From an uncultured Pseudomonadota bacterium (GTDB lineage: Bacteria > Pseudomonadota > Gammaproteobacteria > Steroidobacterales > Steroidobacteraceae), in NCBI GenBank assembly GCA_903884105.1, contig CAISDJ010000093.1, forward strand, positions 1 through 34,554: DNA of 34,554 nucleotides, written 5' to 3'. The translations under genes and the position numbers were made by a program. This document shows, in pieces, positions 1 through 7,474 of the stretch. The notes beneath the pieces are model-generated. The model searched no databases, had not been told where the DNA came from, and saw nothing but the letters and a program-made list of their open reading frames with translations. The stretch's first letter is position 1. Each line of letters starts with the position of its first letter.

Positions 1-1145
1 CCACCGGTGCTGTTATCGGAGCACTGGTCGGGATTGGCAAGATCGGTGCCGACGAAGTCGGTCAGGTCGGGCACGACAGTGTTGACGTCAGTGTCGCTGG
101 TAGGCTCACCGTCCGTCAGGTAGACGTTGTAGTTCTTGGCACAGACGTTCTCCTCGCCGAGCGGAGAGATGAAGTCGCCCGTTCCCCCGACGCGGGTGCT
201 GCTGGAACTGTTGGCGTATCTCGGAGACTCTCCGGCCCAGTAGCGATAGACCTCGTACAGCGTCTCGGAGAGCGGCGTGGATCCGTCGGCATTCAGCCCG
301 TCGACCAACGTCTTGATATCCTCTCGGGCCGTCTCGATCGGCGATATCGGATAGATGACCCGACCACCCTGGTTGGTGCTCGAGTTGCTGTTGAAGATGG
401 TCAACCCGACGTTCACATTGCTCAAGCGGTCGAGGGTGCTGATCGTCACTTCCTTGACGATCTCGATACGCGTGCCGACGACGGTGCCGCCCGTGTCGAG
501 ATAGTTGAGATAGTTGCCCGTGTAGAAGGTGTAGGTGTCATTCCGTGAATTCGAGTTCCACCATGCGTCGTTCACCGCAGTGGTGCCGTACGGATTGTTG
601 GTGCTGCTGTTCCTCGGGTAGCGGCCGTCGTCAACGGTCCGGCCATCCGAAGGCGTCGGTGTCATGTCGTCTTTGCATTCGACCTCGCTGTCGCGGCCGC
701 CGCTCAAGCCTTCCCATACGCTGCGGTTGCTCGAGCGATTGCGGTACTGGGCAACATTGGAAATCGATACGAGGCCGGCATTGGTCAAGGTGCCGAGGTG
801 GGCCTGGCACAGGAAATTGTCCTCGTCGACGTACTGATCCGTCTCGCGTCGACCCGAGCAGCGGGGCGCGTTGTTGTTGCCGGACTCCCAGTAAACGCGG
901 TCTTCTTCGCAGTCGCCTCCGTAACGAGTGGCCGGATTGTAGGCCTCCTGGGTGATCACCTCGGTATCCATGCTTCCCGACGTGTCGATGATGAACATGA
1001 TGTTCGCCGCCGTGTTCGTACCCGGTGGGGGCTCGGCGACGAAAATTTCCGTATCGTCGGCGGCGGCGCGATGGCCCGCGCCCGCGAGCACGACAAGCAT
1101 TGCAGTCGAAAGCAGGGTCGCCAGGTGGCGAGGAGTGCGGTTCAT
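1..1145 (-). CDS. pilY1: PilY1-like type IV pilus tip adhesin/assembly protein (N-terminal part, runs off left edge)
   Basis: About 381 codons can be read on the minus strand from ATG at 1145; the frame is still open at base 1. The protein begins with a signal peptide (MNRTPRHLATLLSTAM... ending near AGAGHRAAA). A von Willebrand A-type fold follows, with a MIDAS motif DTSGSM around residue 47 after IMFII. Further on are NVNVGLTIFN, GSTPLSETLYE and NVYLTDGEPT, the usual motifs of the PilY1 N-terminal half. A GAGG Shine-Dalgarno lies about 8 nt before the ATG. It is the last visible gene of a minor-pilin operon. In this family PilY1 sits at the pilus tip with PilX/W/V/FimU and supports assembly, surface sensing and adhesion. 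The C-terminal beta-propeller is outside the window. Confidence 0.93.
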   Translation of the reverse strand, partial: MNRTPRHLATLLSTAMLVVLAGAGHRAAADDTEIFVAEPPPGTNTAANIMFIIDTSGSMDTEVITQEAYNPATRYGGDCEEDRVYWESGNNNAPRCSGRRETDQYVDEDNFLCQAHLGTLTNAGLVSISNVAQYRNRSSNRSVWEGLSGGRDSEVECKDDMTPTPSDGRTVDDGRYPRNSSTNNPYGTTAVNDAWWNSNSRNDTYTFYTGNYLNYLDTGGTVVGTRIEIVKEVTISTLDRLSNVNVGLTIFNSNSSTNQGGRVIYPISPIETAREDIKTLVDGLNADGSTPLSETLYEVYRYWAGESPRYANSSSSTRVGGTGDFISPLGEENVCAKNYNVYLTDGEPTSDTDVNTVVPDLTDFVGTDLANPDQCSDNSTG

Positions 1146-1180
1146 GATGGGATCCTCAATGGCGGGTTGTCAGTCTGCGG

Positions 1181-1546
1181 TCACTTCGCGCGAGCGACAG
1201 TGACGCCGAAGGCAACCAGACGGTTGATCTCGAATGTCTTGTGGTTGTAGAACACACCGAGGTCCACGGCTTCCCGCCGGACGCGCTCGTTGAATTCGGA
1301 TTGCTTGACGACGGTCTTCCCCAGAACGAACTGGGTCTTTTCGGAGACTTGCAGGTTCATTTCAGGGCATGTGCTGCAGGTTCTTGCGATCAAGGTCGCG
1401 GGCGTGCGGTCGGGCAGCCGCAGCGCGTCGCTGCGGGCTTCGATGGCCTGCTCGATCGTCACGTAACGTGGCCGCCGCTCGTCCTGCGCGTGTGCGGTGG
1501 CGACGAGCGCGAGTGTTGCGAGCAGAGGTAGGGTTCGGTTCCACAT
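1181..1546 (-). CDS. Small secreted protein of unknown function between pilX and pilY1
   Basis: 121 aa. The start chosen is ATG at 1546 because AGGAG lies 7 nt upstream and the first residues (MWNRTLPLLATLALVATAHAQ) form a clean signal peptide; an in-frame extension to 1585 has neither. The mature part is about 100 aa, charged, with one cysteine pair (CSTC) near residue 57 and no membrane segment. It lies 36 nt after the pilX stop and 36 nt before the pilY1 start on the same strand, so it is very likely translated from the same mRNA. The position recalls PilY2, a small exported protein that follows pilY1 in Pseudomonas, but here it precedes pilY1 and I cannot claim homology. Export is inferred from the signal peptide; function is unknown. 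Confidence 0.8.
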   Translation of the reverse strand: MWNRTLPLLATLALVATAHAQDERRPRYVTIEQAIEARSDALRLPDRTPATLIARTCSTCPEMNLQVSEKTQFVLGKTVVKQSEFNERVRREAVDLGVFYNHKTFEINRLVAFGVTVARAK

Positions 1547-1581
1547 GATGTTGCTCCTGACAGCCGTTTGGCGGCCCGTGA

Positions 1582-2052
1582 TCAAGGCCCGCCCGGCCCG
1601 ATAATGTAAAAGCTCTGGGTCGTGGTCGAGGTGGCATTGCGGTTCGAGGTGCCGGTGCTCACGATGTCGAAATGGTAGGCGTTGAAGCCGATGCCGCCTT
1701 CGCCGATGCTCGAGCCTCCGTTCGGATCGGGGCTGAGGCCGTTGTCGGTGTTGAACTGCATGGTCGCTTCATACGTGTCATTCGAATCCGGAATGTCGAC
1801 AATGCCACTGTCGAAATTGTCATTCGTGTTGAAGCTTCCGGACTGCATCGTGGCTTCGATGCCTGACTCGGCCGCCTGGAAGGCGCTCTGCGAAAACTGG
1901 TTGTTGCCCGCCATCTGCAGTTCCAGGGTGGCCGTGTTCATTCCCGAGATTGCGAGCAGTGTCAGGACCAGCAGCAGGATCAGCCCGACGACGAGTGCGG
2001 CGCCTGTCTGCCTGCTCTTCGCCGGCGGCAGTGGATGCTTGAGCGTATTCAT
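1582..2052 (-). CDS. pilX: PilX-type minor pilin
   Basis: 156 aa. The N-terminus reads RQTGAALVVGLILLLVLTLL, the PilX N-terminal motif: a short basic leader, glycine at the cleavage site, then a long hydrophobic helix. NNQFSQSAFQAAESGIEA follows, typical of PilX. The ATG at 2052 overlaps the pilW stop by 4 nt, indicating translational coupling. PilX belongs to the priming complex of minor pilins (FimU, PilV, PilW, PilX) that starts pilus assembly and carries PilY1 to the tip; it inserts in the inner membrane before assembly. The rest of the protein is Asn/Gly/Thr-rich and has no cysteines. Family call is firm; the detailed role is known from homologues only. Confidence 0.9.
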   Translation of the reverse strand: MNTLKHPLPPAKSRQTGAALVVGLILLLVLTLLAISGMNTATLELQMAGNNQFSQSAFQAAESGIEATMQSGSFNTNDNFDSGIVDIPDSNDTYEATMQFNTDNGLSPDPNGGSSIGEGGIGFNAYHFDIVSTGTSNRNATSTTTQSFYIIGPGGP

Positions 2053-2984
2053 AGCGTTGAATTTCTGATCTGGATCGTCTTGGAGACCACGAGGCGGCGA
2101 CGGTTGTCGGCAAACGTGCCCGGCGCAGCATTGGCGTAGGCATAGTCGGTGCCGTCGACAAAGCCGACTTCGATATCGGGAGCGACAGCCATCAGCCAGA
2201 TGCGCGCCGAAACAATCTGGGCACCGGCAGGGACGGCTTCGGTGCTGACGTACTGGTCTGCGTTGTTGTCCCCGTTGGTATCGATGCCGAACTGGACCTG
2301 CAGATCCTGCACGCCTTCGATGATTTCCTCGTCCTGAACGGCATTGCCGCTCAGTTGTTGCCGCCGCAGGCTGAATCGCGCGCCGCCACCCGGATTACTG
2401 ACGTAGTAGGCATTGACCACCAGATCGTGGGTTTCAGAGGCGGGTGCTGCGGGAAAACCGGCAGGAATGGCCCCGTTCTTGAAAACCACGCCACGGATGC
2501 GATTGCTCTGGATCTGGAAGCGGTTATTCGTTGCCACCGTGGTGTTTGAACTAGCGCGGCGGACGATCAGGACATCTGCCCCCGCGGCAGGGTCGATGCC
2601 ACCGCAGTCGAGGTCGTAGCCGATTCCGTTGTGGTCGCGGCCGTCGAGGTAATGCGCCGCATCGACGGTCCAGTTGGTGCCGCAATCGTTCGTCACACCT
2701 GTTGCAACGGCCTGGGCGGTTTCCGTCGGCAAGGCGCGGTTCTCGACGTATTCGGGCCTGTTGGTGAGGCCCCAATATCCCGCCATGCGCACGTCAGGCT
2801 CGATGACATCGAGCGCATAACGGGCCGTTTCCTGGAGGCGTGCTGCCGATTCGTTGGTGCGGTAGGTGTTGCGGCTCTGCATGTACACGGTGACCGCGCC
2901 GATGATCAGCAACGAGCCGATGACCAGCGAGACCATCAGCTCGATGAGGCTGACGCCCGCCATCAGGCGTTTGCGCGGGCTCAT
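2049..2984 (-). CDS. pilW: PilW-type minor pilin
   Basis: 311 aa. A class III prepilin signal (MAGVSLIELMVSLVIGSLL) has cleavage expected after the glycine and glutamate at position 5 of the mature protein. It is followed by the PilW-like stretch ESAARLQETARYALDVIEPDVRMAGYWG. Length fits the family, which is larger than other minor pilins. Cysteines in the middle (NDCGTNW and DLDCGG) could form a disulfide. The start overlaps the pilV stop by 4 nt and the end overlaps the pilX start by 4 nt. It is a core component of the type IV pilus initiation complex in the inner membrane. Confidence 0.91.
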   Translation of the reverse strand: MSPRKRLMAGVSLIELMVSLVIGSLLIIGAVTVYMQSRNTYRTNESAARLQETARYALDVIEPDVRMAGYWGLTNRPEYVENRALPTETAQAVATGVTNDCGTNWTVDAAHYLDGRDHNGIGYDLDCGGIDPAAGADVLIVRRASSNTTVATNNRFQIQSNRIRGVVFKNGAIPAGFPAAPASETHDLVVNAYYVSNPGGGARFSLRRQQLSGNAVQDEEIIEGVQDLQVQFGIDTNGDNNADQYVSTEAVPAGAQIVSARIWLMAVAPDIEVGFVDGTDYAYANAAPGTFADNRRRLVVSKTIQIRNSTL

Positions 2985-3454
2985 GCTTCGATCCTCATGA
3001 CGTAGCTGACCGTGGCTGCCTGCTCGGCCCAGGTCACGGTGATCACATAGACGTTGGGATTCGCGTCGGTGAATGTGATCTGCGCCGTGCCTGCGGGCAG
3101 CGATTGGGTGACCTCTGTGTCCCAGATGGCCTTGTCATGGTCTGCCATCACCGCAGGTGTGCAACTGACGCTTGCGCCACCTTCTTCGCAGTCGTTTGAC
3201 AGGGTGCCAGCATCGTTGACGGCCTTGGCATAGGAGGCGCCACCTGTGCGGTTCGCCCGGATGCGATCGGCCATGTCGCTTGCCAGGTTGACGGCCTGCG
3301 TACGGATGAGCGCGGTGCGGCCGGCACGCAGGCTTTCCACATACAGCGCGGCGATGCCCAGCATGCCAATGGACAGCACGACCAACGCGACGAGGGCTTC
3401 GACCAGCGTGAAGCCCTGAGTCCGTGATCTTTCGGGGGTGTTTTTCTTCATCAT
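2981..3454 (-). CDS. pilV: PilV-type minor pilin
   Basis: 157 aa from ATG at 3454. The prepilin motif QGFTLVEALVALVVLSIGM has the glycine/phenylalanine cleavage site and Glu5, followed by LYVESLRAGRTALIRTQAVNLASDMADRIRANR, the typical PilV helix extension. The start could be ATG 3454, ATG 3451 (adjacent codons) or GTG 3472; I prefer 3454 because a GAGA element lies 6 nt upstream, while GTG 3472 has no ribosome site. Two cysteines (NDC, SVSC) probably pair. It sits between fimT and pilW in a tightly packed operon and overlaps pilW by 4 nt. Confidence 0.9.
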   Translation of the reverse strand: MMKKNTPERSRTQGFTLVEALVALVVLSIGMLGIAALYVESLRAGRTALIRTQAVNLASDMADRIRANRTGGASYAKAVNDAGTLSNDCEEGGASVSCTPAVMADHDKAIWDTEVTQSLPAGTAQITFTDANPNVYVITVTWAEQAATVSYVMRIEA

Positions 3455-3482
3455 GAGATTCTCGCGGGTCACCCGGGGGTGA

Positions 3483-4148
3483 TTACGGGCAGCCTCCCGC
3501 CGCGGTGACTTCGCTGACAGCGCGATTTACCTGGGGTCGTCCGGTGGGGGAGATGCGAATTGCACGAGCTGCCGAATTTTCGTCGCCATAGACAGCGACG
3601 TTGCCGCGTTCATCGCACAGGACAACGTCCGCGATGTCTTCCTCGCCTGCCGTGGGGCGGGCAAATCCAGAGCCGGCAAACGAGATGTAGCCACCGTTGG
3701 CAGCGCCATCATTGACGTTCACGGAAAGAGATGTAGGTAGCGCGTCGTGGCGCAGCAGAACTTCTTCTCCGCCATCGACGGTCAGGTCGGCATTGGCATC
3801 GGCGAACACGATCCACCCTTGAGTTCCGTTGCCGTCACAAACCGGGGTTGCCTCTGTGGGATCGGCGCTGAAACACAGGGTTGTCCATGCGCGTCGCTTT
3901 ACGGCTTCCGTGCGGGCCATATGGACACCAGCCAGCAAGTCGTTGGCGGCAGAGGTCATGCGGCTGTTGCGAATGAACTGCGTCATGTTGGGGATCCCGA
4001 GCCCCAGAATGATGCCTGCCACGGTAACGGTCAGCATCAGCTCGAGCAGCGTAAACCCCTTGACCAGGGCGGGTGACGCCATGGGCCGGGACCGGGTGCG
4101 GAGTGGGGCAGTGATGCGCATGGCCGGGACTCTAGATGCCGCTGACAT
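3483..4148 (-). CDS. fimT: GspH/FimT-family minor pilin (FimT/FimU), first gene of the minor-pilin operon
   Basis: Up to 221 aa. The prepilin motif KGFTLLELMLTVTVAGIILGLGIPN occurs about 30 residues in; NSRMTSAANDLLAGVHMARTEAVKR then matches the GspH/FimT N-terminal helix. The globular part has four cysteines (TLCFS, PVCDG, VLCDE and the C-terminal GGCP), as in FimU-like pilins. The start is uncertain: ATG 4148, ATG 4121 and ATG 4082 are all in frame and none has a good Shine-Dalgarno. ATG 4082 would give a 9-residue leader, the most ordinary length. It heads the operon, divergent from lexA. FimT and FimU cannot be separated by eye. Confidence 0.87.
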   Translation of the reverse strand: MSAASRVPAMRITAPLRTRSRPMASPALVKGFTLLELMLTVTVAGIILGLGIPNMTQFIRNSRMTSAANDLLAGVHMARTEAVKRRAWTTLCFSADPTEATPVCDGNGTQGWIVFADANADLTVDGGEEVLLRHDALPTSLSVNVNDGAANGGYISFAGSGFARPTAGEEDIADVVLCDERGNVAVYGDENSAARAIRISPTGRPQVNRAVSEVTAAGGCP

Positions 4149-4274
4149 GGCCGGACGGGGTTTCCGACTAGTGGTCGAGTTGGGCGGACAAGCGGCTGCG
4201 GAGGCTGCTTTCTGTCAAGTTTCCTGCTGGAAGATGCGCTGGCGGTGGCGCTCAAGGGGCAGGGCTGGAGGCTC

Positions 4275-4303
4275 TTGTATTTCGCTGCCTCGATCTGTAT
4301 AAA
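4275..4303 (+). promoter_or_regulatory. Candidate sigma-70 promoter of lexA
   Basis: TTGTAT at 4275-4280 (-35, weak) and TATAAA at 4298-4303 (-10, 5 of 6 matches) are separated by exactly 17 nt, about 50 nt before the lexA ATG. The -10 lies inside the first LexA box, which is how LexA repression commonly works. Read by eye only. Confidence 0.6.
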
Positions 4304-4310
4304 ATGACAG
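4295..4310 (+). promoter_or_regulatory. LexA (SOS) box 1
   Basis: CTGTATAAAATGACAG is a perfect CTGT-N8-ACAG operator with an A/T-rich core, the LexA consensus of many gamma- and betaproteobacteria. It overlaps the proposed -10 element of lexA, so the repressor would block its own promoter. Confidence 0.88.
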
Positions 4311-4313
4311 TTA

Positions 4314-4329
4314 CTGGGTGTCCGTACAG
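4314..4329 (+). promoter_or_regulatory. LexA (SOS) box 2, imperfect
   Basis: CTGGGTGTCCGTACAG fits CTGN-N8-ACAG with one mismatch in the left half-site. It starts 3 nt after box 1, about two helical turns centre to centre, so two LexA dimers could bind side by side. Tandem boxes in front of lexA are also known in E. coli. Confidence 0.62.
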
Positions 4330-4353
4330 AAACCTCCTCAAGAGTAATTGGCC

Positions 4354-4980
4354 ATGAATGAACTGACCCCGCGCCAGCGGCAGATCGTCGAATTCATCCA
4401 GCAATGGTTGATGGATGCGGGCAGGCCGCCAACGCGAGCCGAGATTGCGAAGGCTTTCGGCTTCAAGTCCCCCAATGCAGCTGAGGAGCATCTCAGGGCT
4501 TTGCAGCGAAAAGGCGTTTTGGATCTGTCGCCCGGAGCGTCCCGCGGGATCCAGCTCAAGGATTCGCTGCGTGAGCAGATGGGGTTGCCACTCATTGGCC
4601 GCGTGGCTGCAGGCAAACCGATCCTTGCAGAGGAAAACATTGAAGCCCGGTATCAGATCGATCCGCAGCTTTTCAGTCCTCGGCCGCATTATCTGCTCAA
4701 GGTCAAGGGCATGAGCATGAAGGACGCCGGCATCCTCGATGGGGATCTCGTTGCCGTGCATCGCACGCCCGAAGTGCGTAGTCGCCAGATTGTCGTGGCG
4801 CGCCTCGAGAATGAAGTGACCGTGAAGCGTTACAAGCAGGACGGGCCGATCGTGTGGCTCATGCCTGCGAATGACGACTTTGATCCCATCCGGGTTGATC
4901 TCAAGGAGCAGTCGCTCATCATCGAGGGAGTGGTTGTCGGGGTGCTGCGGCAGGGCACGGGCAAGGGCTCGTTCCAATAG
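4354..4980 (+). CDS. lexA: SOS repressor LexA
   Basis: 208 aa. It has an N-terminal winged helix ([12 protein letters not shown], then recognition helix region [20 protein letters not shown]) and a C-terminal S24 autoprotease. The cleavage site is Ala-Gly in RVAAGKP near residue 88, the nucleophile Ser is in [10 protein letters not shown], and the general-base Lys is in EVTVKRYK. All functional residues are present. ATG 4354 is preferred over an upstream in-frame TTG (4348) because MNELTPRQ matches the family start. RecA filaments trigger self-cleavage and derepress the regulon. The two operators upstream indicate autoregulation, and the same transcript probably reaches imuA-imuB-dnaE2. Confidence 0.96.
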   Translation: MNELTPRQRQIVEFIQQWLMDAGRPPTRAEIAKAFGFKSPNAAEEHLRALQRKGVLDLSPGASRGIQLKDSLREQMGLPLIGRVAAGKPILAEENIEARYQIDPQLFSPRPHYLLKVKGMSMKDAGILDGDLVAVHRTPEVRSRQIVVARLENEVTVKRYKQDGPIVWLMPANDDFDPIRVDLKEQSLIIEGVVVGVLRQGTGKGSFQ

Positions 4981-5113
4981 AGGCGACAGGCAGCCGACGG
5001 CCGGGAAGACAGTCCCCACGACCCACTCATTCGTGCGCTGTGCTTGCCCGTAGCAGTCCATCGGTTAGTCCATCGGTTGAGCTCGAGGCCCGTCCGTCGG
5101 CTGCCTGTCGCCT
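4981..5113. repeat. Perfect 20-bp inverted repeat with 93-bp spacer containing a 12-bp tandem duplication
   Basis: Bases 4981-5000 are the exact reverse complement of 5094-5113. The left arm starts immediately after the lexA stop codon. Inside the spacer, AGTCCATCGGTT occurs twice head to tail (5055-5066 and 5067-5078). No T-run follows the right arm, so a standard intrinsic terminator is not indicated. No gene or SOS box was seen between the arms. It could be an mRNA hairpin tuning lexA versus imuA expression, or a small repeat element. Confidence 0.85.
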
Positions 5114-5160
5114 TTGATTTCCCGGTTGCGGGAAGTGTCAGTGACTCTTTTTGGAAGTGA

Positions 5161-5820
5161 ATGTGCGCCGATTTCAATGGCTCCCGCAGCGATCCGCGTA
5201 TCGATGTGCTGCTCGGGAATCCGGCGGTCTGGCGTGCAGGAAAGAGTGGGGGAGCGAGTGCGGCGGTCATCCCGACCGGCTTTGCGGTCCTCGATCAGCG
5301 GCTCCCTGGGGGGGGCTGGCCTGCCCAAGGCCTGGTTGAGTTCCTGATCGATCGGCCTGGCATGGGCGAGTTGGGTTTGTTGTTGCCGGCACTCGTGGCT
5401 CTTCAGCGGCTGTCTCTGGAGACCTGGCTGGCGATGGTGTCGCCTCCCCATGAACCCTATGCCCCTGCCCTGGCGACGCGAGGAGTCGATCTTAAGCGTC
5501 TGCTCATCATCCGGACGCCGGAGGGCCTCTGGGCGATGGAGCAAGCGCTGCGCTCCACGGTCTGTCGCGCAGTGATTGCGTGGGTGGGCGATACGCAGTC
5601 CCTGCGCATGCAGTGGTTGCGGCGATTGCAGCTGGCTGCCACGCAGTCCGGCTCCCTGGCCGTGCTGTGCAGGCCACGTCGTCATGCACGGGAGTCTTCT
5701 CCTGCGGTACTGCGTCTCGAGCTTGAGCCCGCGGCAACAGGTCTGACTGTCAGGGTATTGAAGAGCCGCAGCGGACCGCTCGGATCAGTGTGCCTCAGGC
5801 TTCTAGATGCTGACGACTGA
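5161..5820 (+). CDS. imuA: ImuA, RecA/SulA-like component of the SOS mutasome
   Basis: 219 aa. The segment VIPTGFAVLDQRLPGGGWPAQGLVEFL near residue 37 is the ImuA/SulA-like signature (G-LD-LPGGGWP-G-L-E). A RecA-like core without a normal Walker A loop follows, with LLLPALVALQ and WLAMVSPPHEPYAPAL. ATG 5161 has GGAAG a few nt upstream. In this family ImuA works with ImuB and DnaE2 in damage-induced translesion synthesis and mutagenesis. No LexA box was found in the 180 nt between lexA and imuA, so expression is probably read-through from the lexA promoter. Confidence 0.9.
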   Translation: MCADFNGSRSDPRIDVLLGNPAVWRAGKSGGASAAVIPTGFAVLDQRLPGGGWPAQGLVEFLIDRPGMGELGLLLPALVALQRLSLETWLAMVSPPHEPYAPALATRGVDLKRLLIIRTPEGLWAMEQALRSTVCRAVIAWVGDTQSLRMQWLRRLQLAATQSGSLAVLCRPRRHARESSPAVLRLELEPAATGLTVRVLKSRSGPLGSVCLRLLDADD

Positions 5821-5844
5821 CACTCTAACCTGTGGAATTCCTGA

Positions 5845-7464
5845 ATGGCTGTGCCGGCTAAGTCACTCGATCTCTTTCCGCCGCGGGGTCCTGATGAAAA
5901 TCGGGATGGCATGCGCAGTGAAGGCGGGAGCGCTTTGCTCAAGAGCACTCCAGCTGCGGTCGCTGCATCAGGCAGCCACCCTGCCGCTGCAACTGCGCGT
6001 GAGCTCTGGCTGGCACTGCACTTGCCGGGCCTGCCTTTCGAAGCGCTTCGCGCTGCGGGGCATGTTTCGGAGCGGGAATATCACGGGCCACTTGCTGTCG
6101 TAGAGAGCGCAGGCCGGCAGCAGGTCATTGCCTGCAATGCAGCTGCCTTGGGTCTGGGTGTCACGGCAGGGATGGATATCAATGCGGCCTATGCGTTGGC
6201 ACGACGGTTGCGTATCCACGAAAGACAGCCCGAAGCAGAGCGCTTGCTGCTGGAGCGTCTCGCAGGATGGGCTGGCAGGTTCACGCCCCGCGTCAGCCTT
6301 GAACTTCCCGATGCCGTGCTGCTTGAGATCAAGGGGAGCCGCAGGCTTTTCGGGGGGATCGCTGCACTCGCTGAACAGCTTGCTGCAGGAGCGCGCGAAC
6401 ACGGTGTGACGCCATGGATTGCGCTCGCGCCCACATCGCGTGCAGCACTGTGGTTCGCGCGATCGGGCGAGAAGACCAGTATCACCACTGTTCGCGATCT
6501 TCCAGGGTTGCTCGCATGCTTGCCTCTCGCCGTGTTGCGCTGGCCTGAGCCCAGGGTGACGTTGCTGGCATCGATGGGCGTGCATGCAGTGGGTGATTGC
6601 CTGCGGTTGCCGCGGGATGGCTTTGCCCGGCGCGTGGGACCGGCGCTGCTTCTGGAGCTGGACCAGGCGACGGGCCGGCTGCCCGATGTACGTCGGGATT
6701 TTCGACCACAGGTCCGTTTCAGCGGCATGCGTGATTTCGATGATGAGATCGGACAGGGCAGCTGGTTGCTTGAGCGGCTCGATTCCCTGCTCGATGACCT
6801 GGCAGAATTTCTTGAAGCGAGGCAGGCAGGCGTGCAATCGCTGTTGCTCCTGTTGTTGCATCGGGATCGGCCGCCGACCCGCCAGGTCTTTCGCTTTGCA
6901 TTGCTCGCCACACAACGCGAGCACTTCGTTGCTGTCATGAGCGAACAGCTCTCACGGATACAGCTGCAGGCACCAGCGCGGGGGGCGAAGCTGCGTTCCG
7001 GGCCGCTCTTGATGAATGCGACTCTATCGAAACCCTTCTTCTTTGCCACGAATGCCCATGCACCCGAGCAGATATCGCGCCTTCTCGAGCGGCTTCAAGC
7101 CAGGCTAGGTGCGGATTCGCTATATCGCCTGCAGGCCATTGACGATCACCGTCCGGAGCATGCCTGGCGCAAAGTGGCGTCGTGGCAGGAGGGTAAAACA
7201 GCGGAAAAAAAACACTCTGGCCGTTGCCGTCCCCTCTGGTTGCTGGCGGATCCACAACCACTCGAACACGTCGGTGGTTGGCCGGTTTCTGGTGGTCCGC
7301 TTGAAATCAGGCGAGGGCCTGAGCGTATCGAAGGAGGCTGGTGGGCGGGCCGGGACGTTGCCCGGGATTACTACGTCGCACGCACTGCAGCGGGAGTGCG
7401 TTTGTGGATCTACCGGGATCGCCACGTGCCGCATGGCTGGTTCCTGCACGGCTTCTTTGGATGA
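5845..7464 (+). CDS. imuB: ImuB, catalytically inactive Y-family polymerase homologue
   Basis: 539 aa. Y-family palm/fingers features include ELWLALHLPGLPFEAL, ACNAAALGLGVTAGMDINAAYAL and EIKGSRRLFGG, then a helix-hairpin-helix region (LASMGVHAVGDCLRLPRDGF). The metal-binding acids of active Y-family enzymes are missing: the first Asp is replaced in LALHLPG, and the SxDE motif reads ELPDAVLLE. This is normal for ImuB, which acts as a scaffold linking DnaE2 and ImuA to the beta clamp. The start at 5845, 24 nt after imuA, has only a weak ribosome site, and the first 50 residues are not conserved-looking, so a later start is possible. The stop lies 10 nt before dnaE2. Confidence 0.92.
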   Translation: MAVPAKSLDLFPPRGPDENRDGMRSEGGSALLKSTPAAVAASGSHPAAATARELWLALHLPGLPFEALRAAGHVSEREYHGPLAVVESAGRQQVIACNAAALGLGVTAGMDINAAYALARRLRIHERQPEAERLLLERLAGWAGRFTPRVSLELPDAVLLEIKGSRRLFGGIAALAEQLAAGAREHGVTPWIALAPTSRAALWFARSGEKTSITTVRDLPGLLACLPLAVLRWPEPRVTLLASMGVHAVGDCLRLPRDGFARRVGPALLLELDQATGRLPDVRRDFRPQVRFSGMRDFDDEIGQGSWLLERLDSLLDDLAEFLEARQAGVQSLLLLLLHRDRPPTRQVFRFALLATQREHFVAVMSEQLSRIQLQAPARGAKLRSGPLLMNATLSKPFFFATNAHAPEQISRLLERLQARLGADSLYRLQAIDDHRPEHAWRKVASWQEGKTAEKKHSGRCRPLWLLADPQPLEHVGGWPVSGGPLEIRRGPERIEGGWWAGRDVARDYYVARTAAGVRLWIYRDRHVPHGWFLHGFFG

Positions 7465-7474
7465 AGCCCGGGCC

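Noticed and set aside
4252-5061. Minus-strand 269-codon frame over lexA
   Set aside because: LexA on the plus strand has all catalytic residues; the antisense frame has no family signature.
4981-5160. A LexA box in front of imuA
   Set aside because: No CTGT-N8-ACAG or one-mismatch copy was found in the 180 nt; nearby CTGT words lack a partner at the right distance.
7109-7474. N-terminal extension of dnaE2
   Set aside because: Lies entirely within imuB; DnaE2 similarity begins at 7475 with MYAELH.
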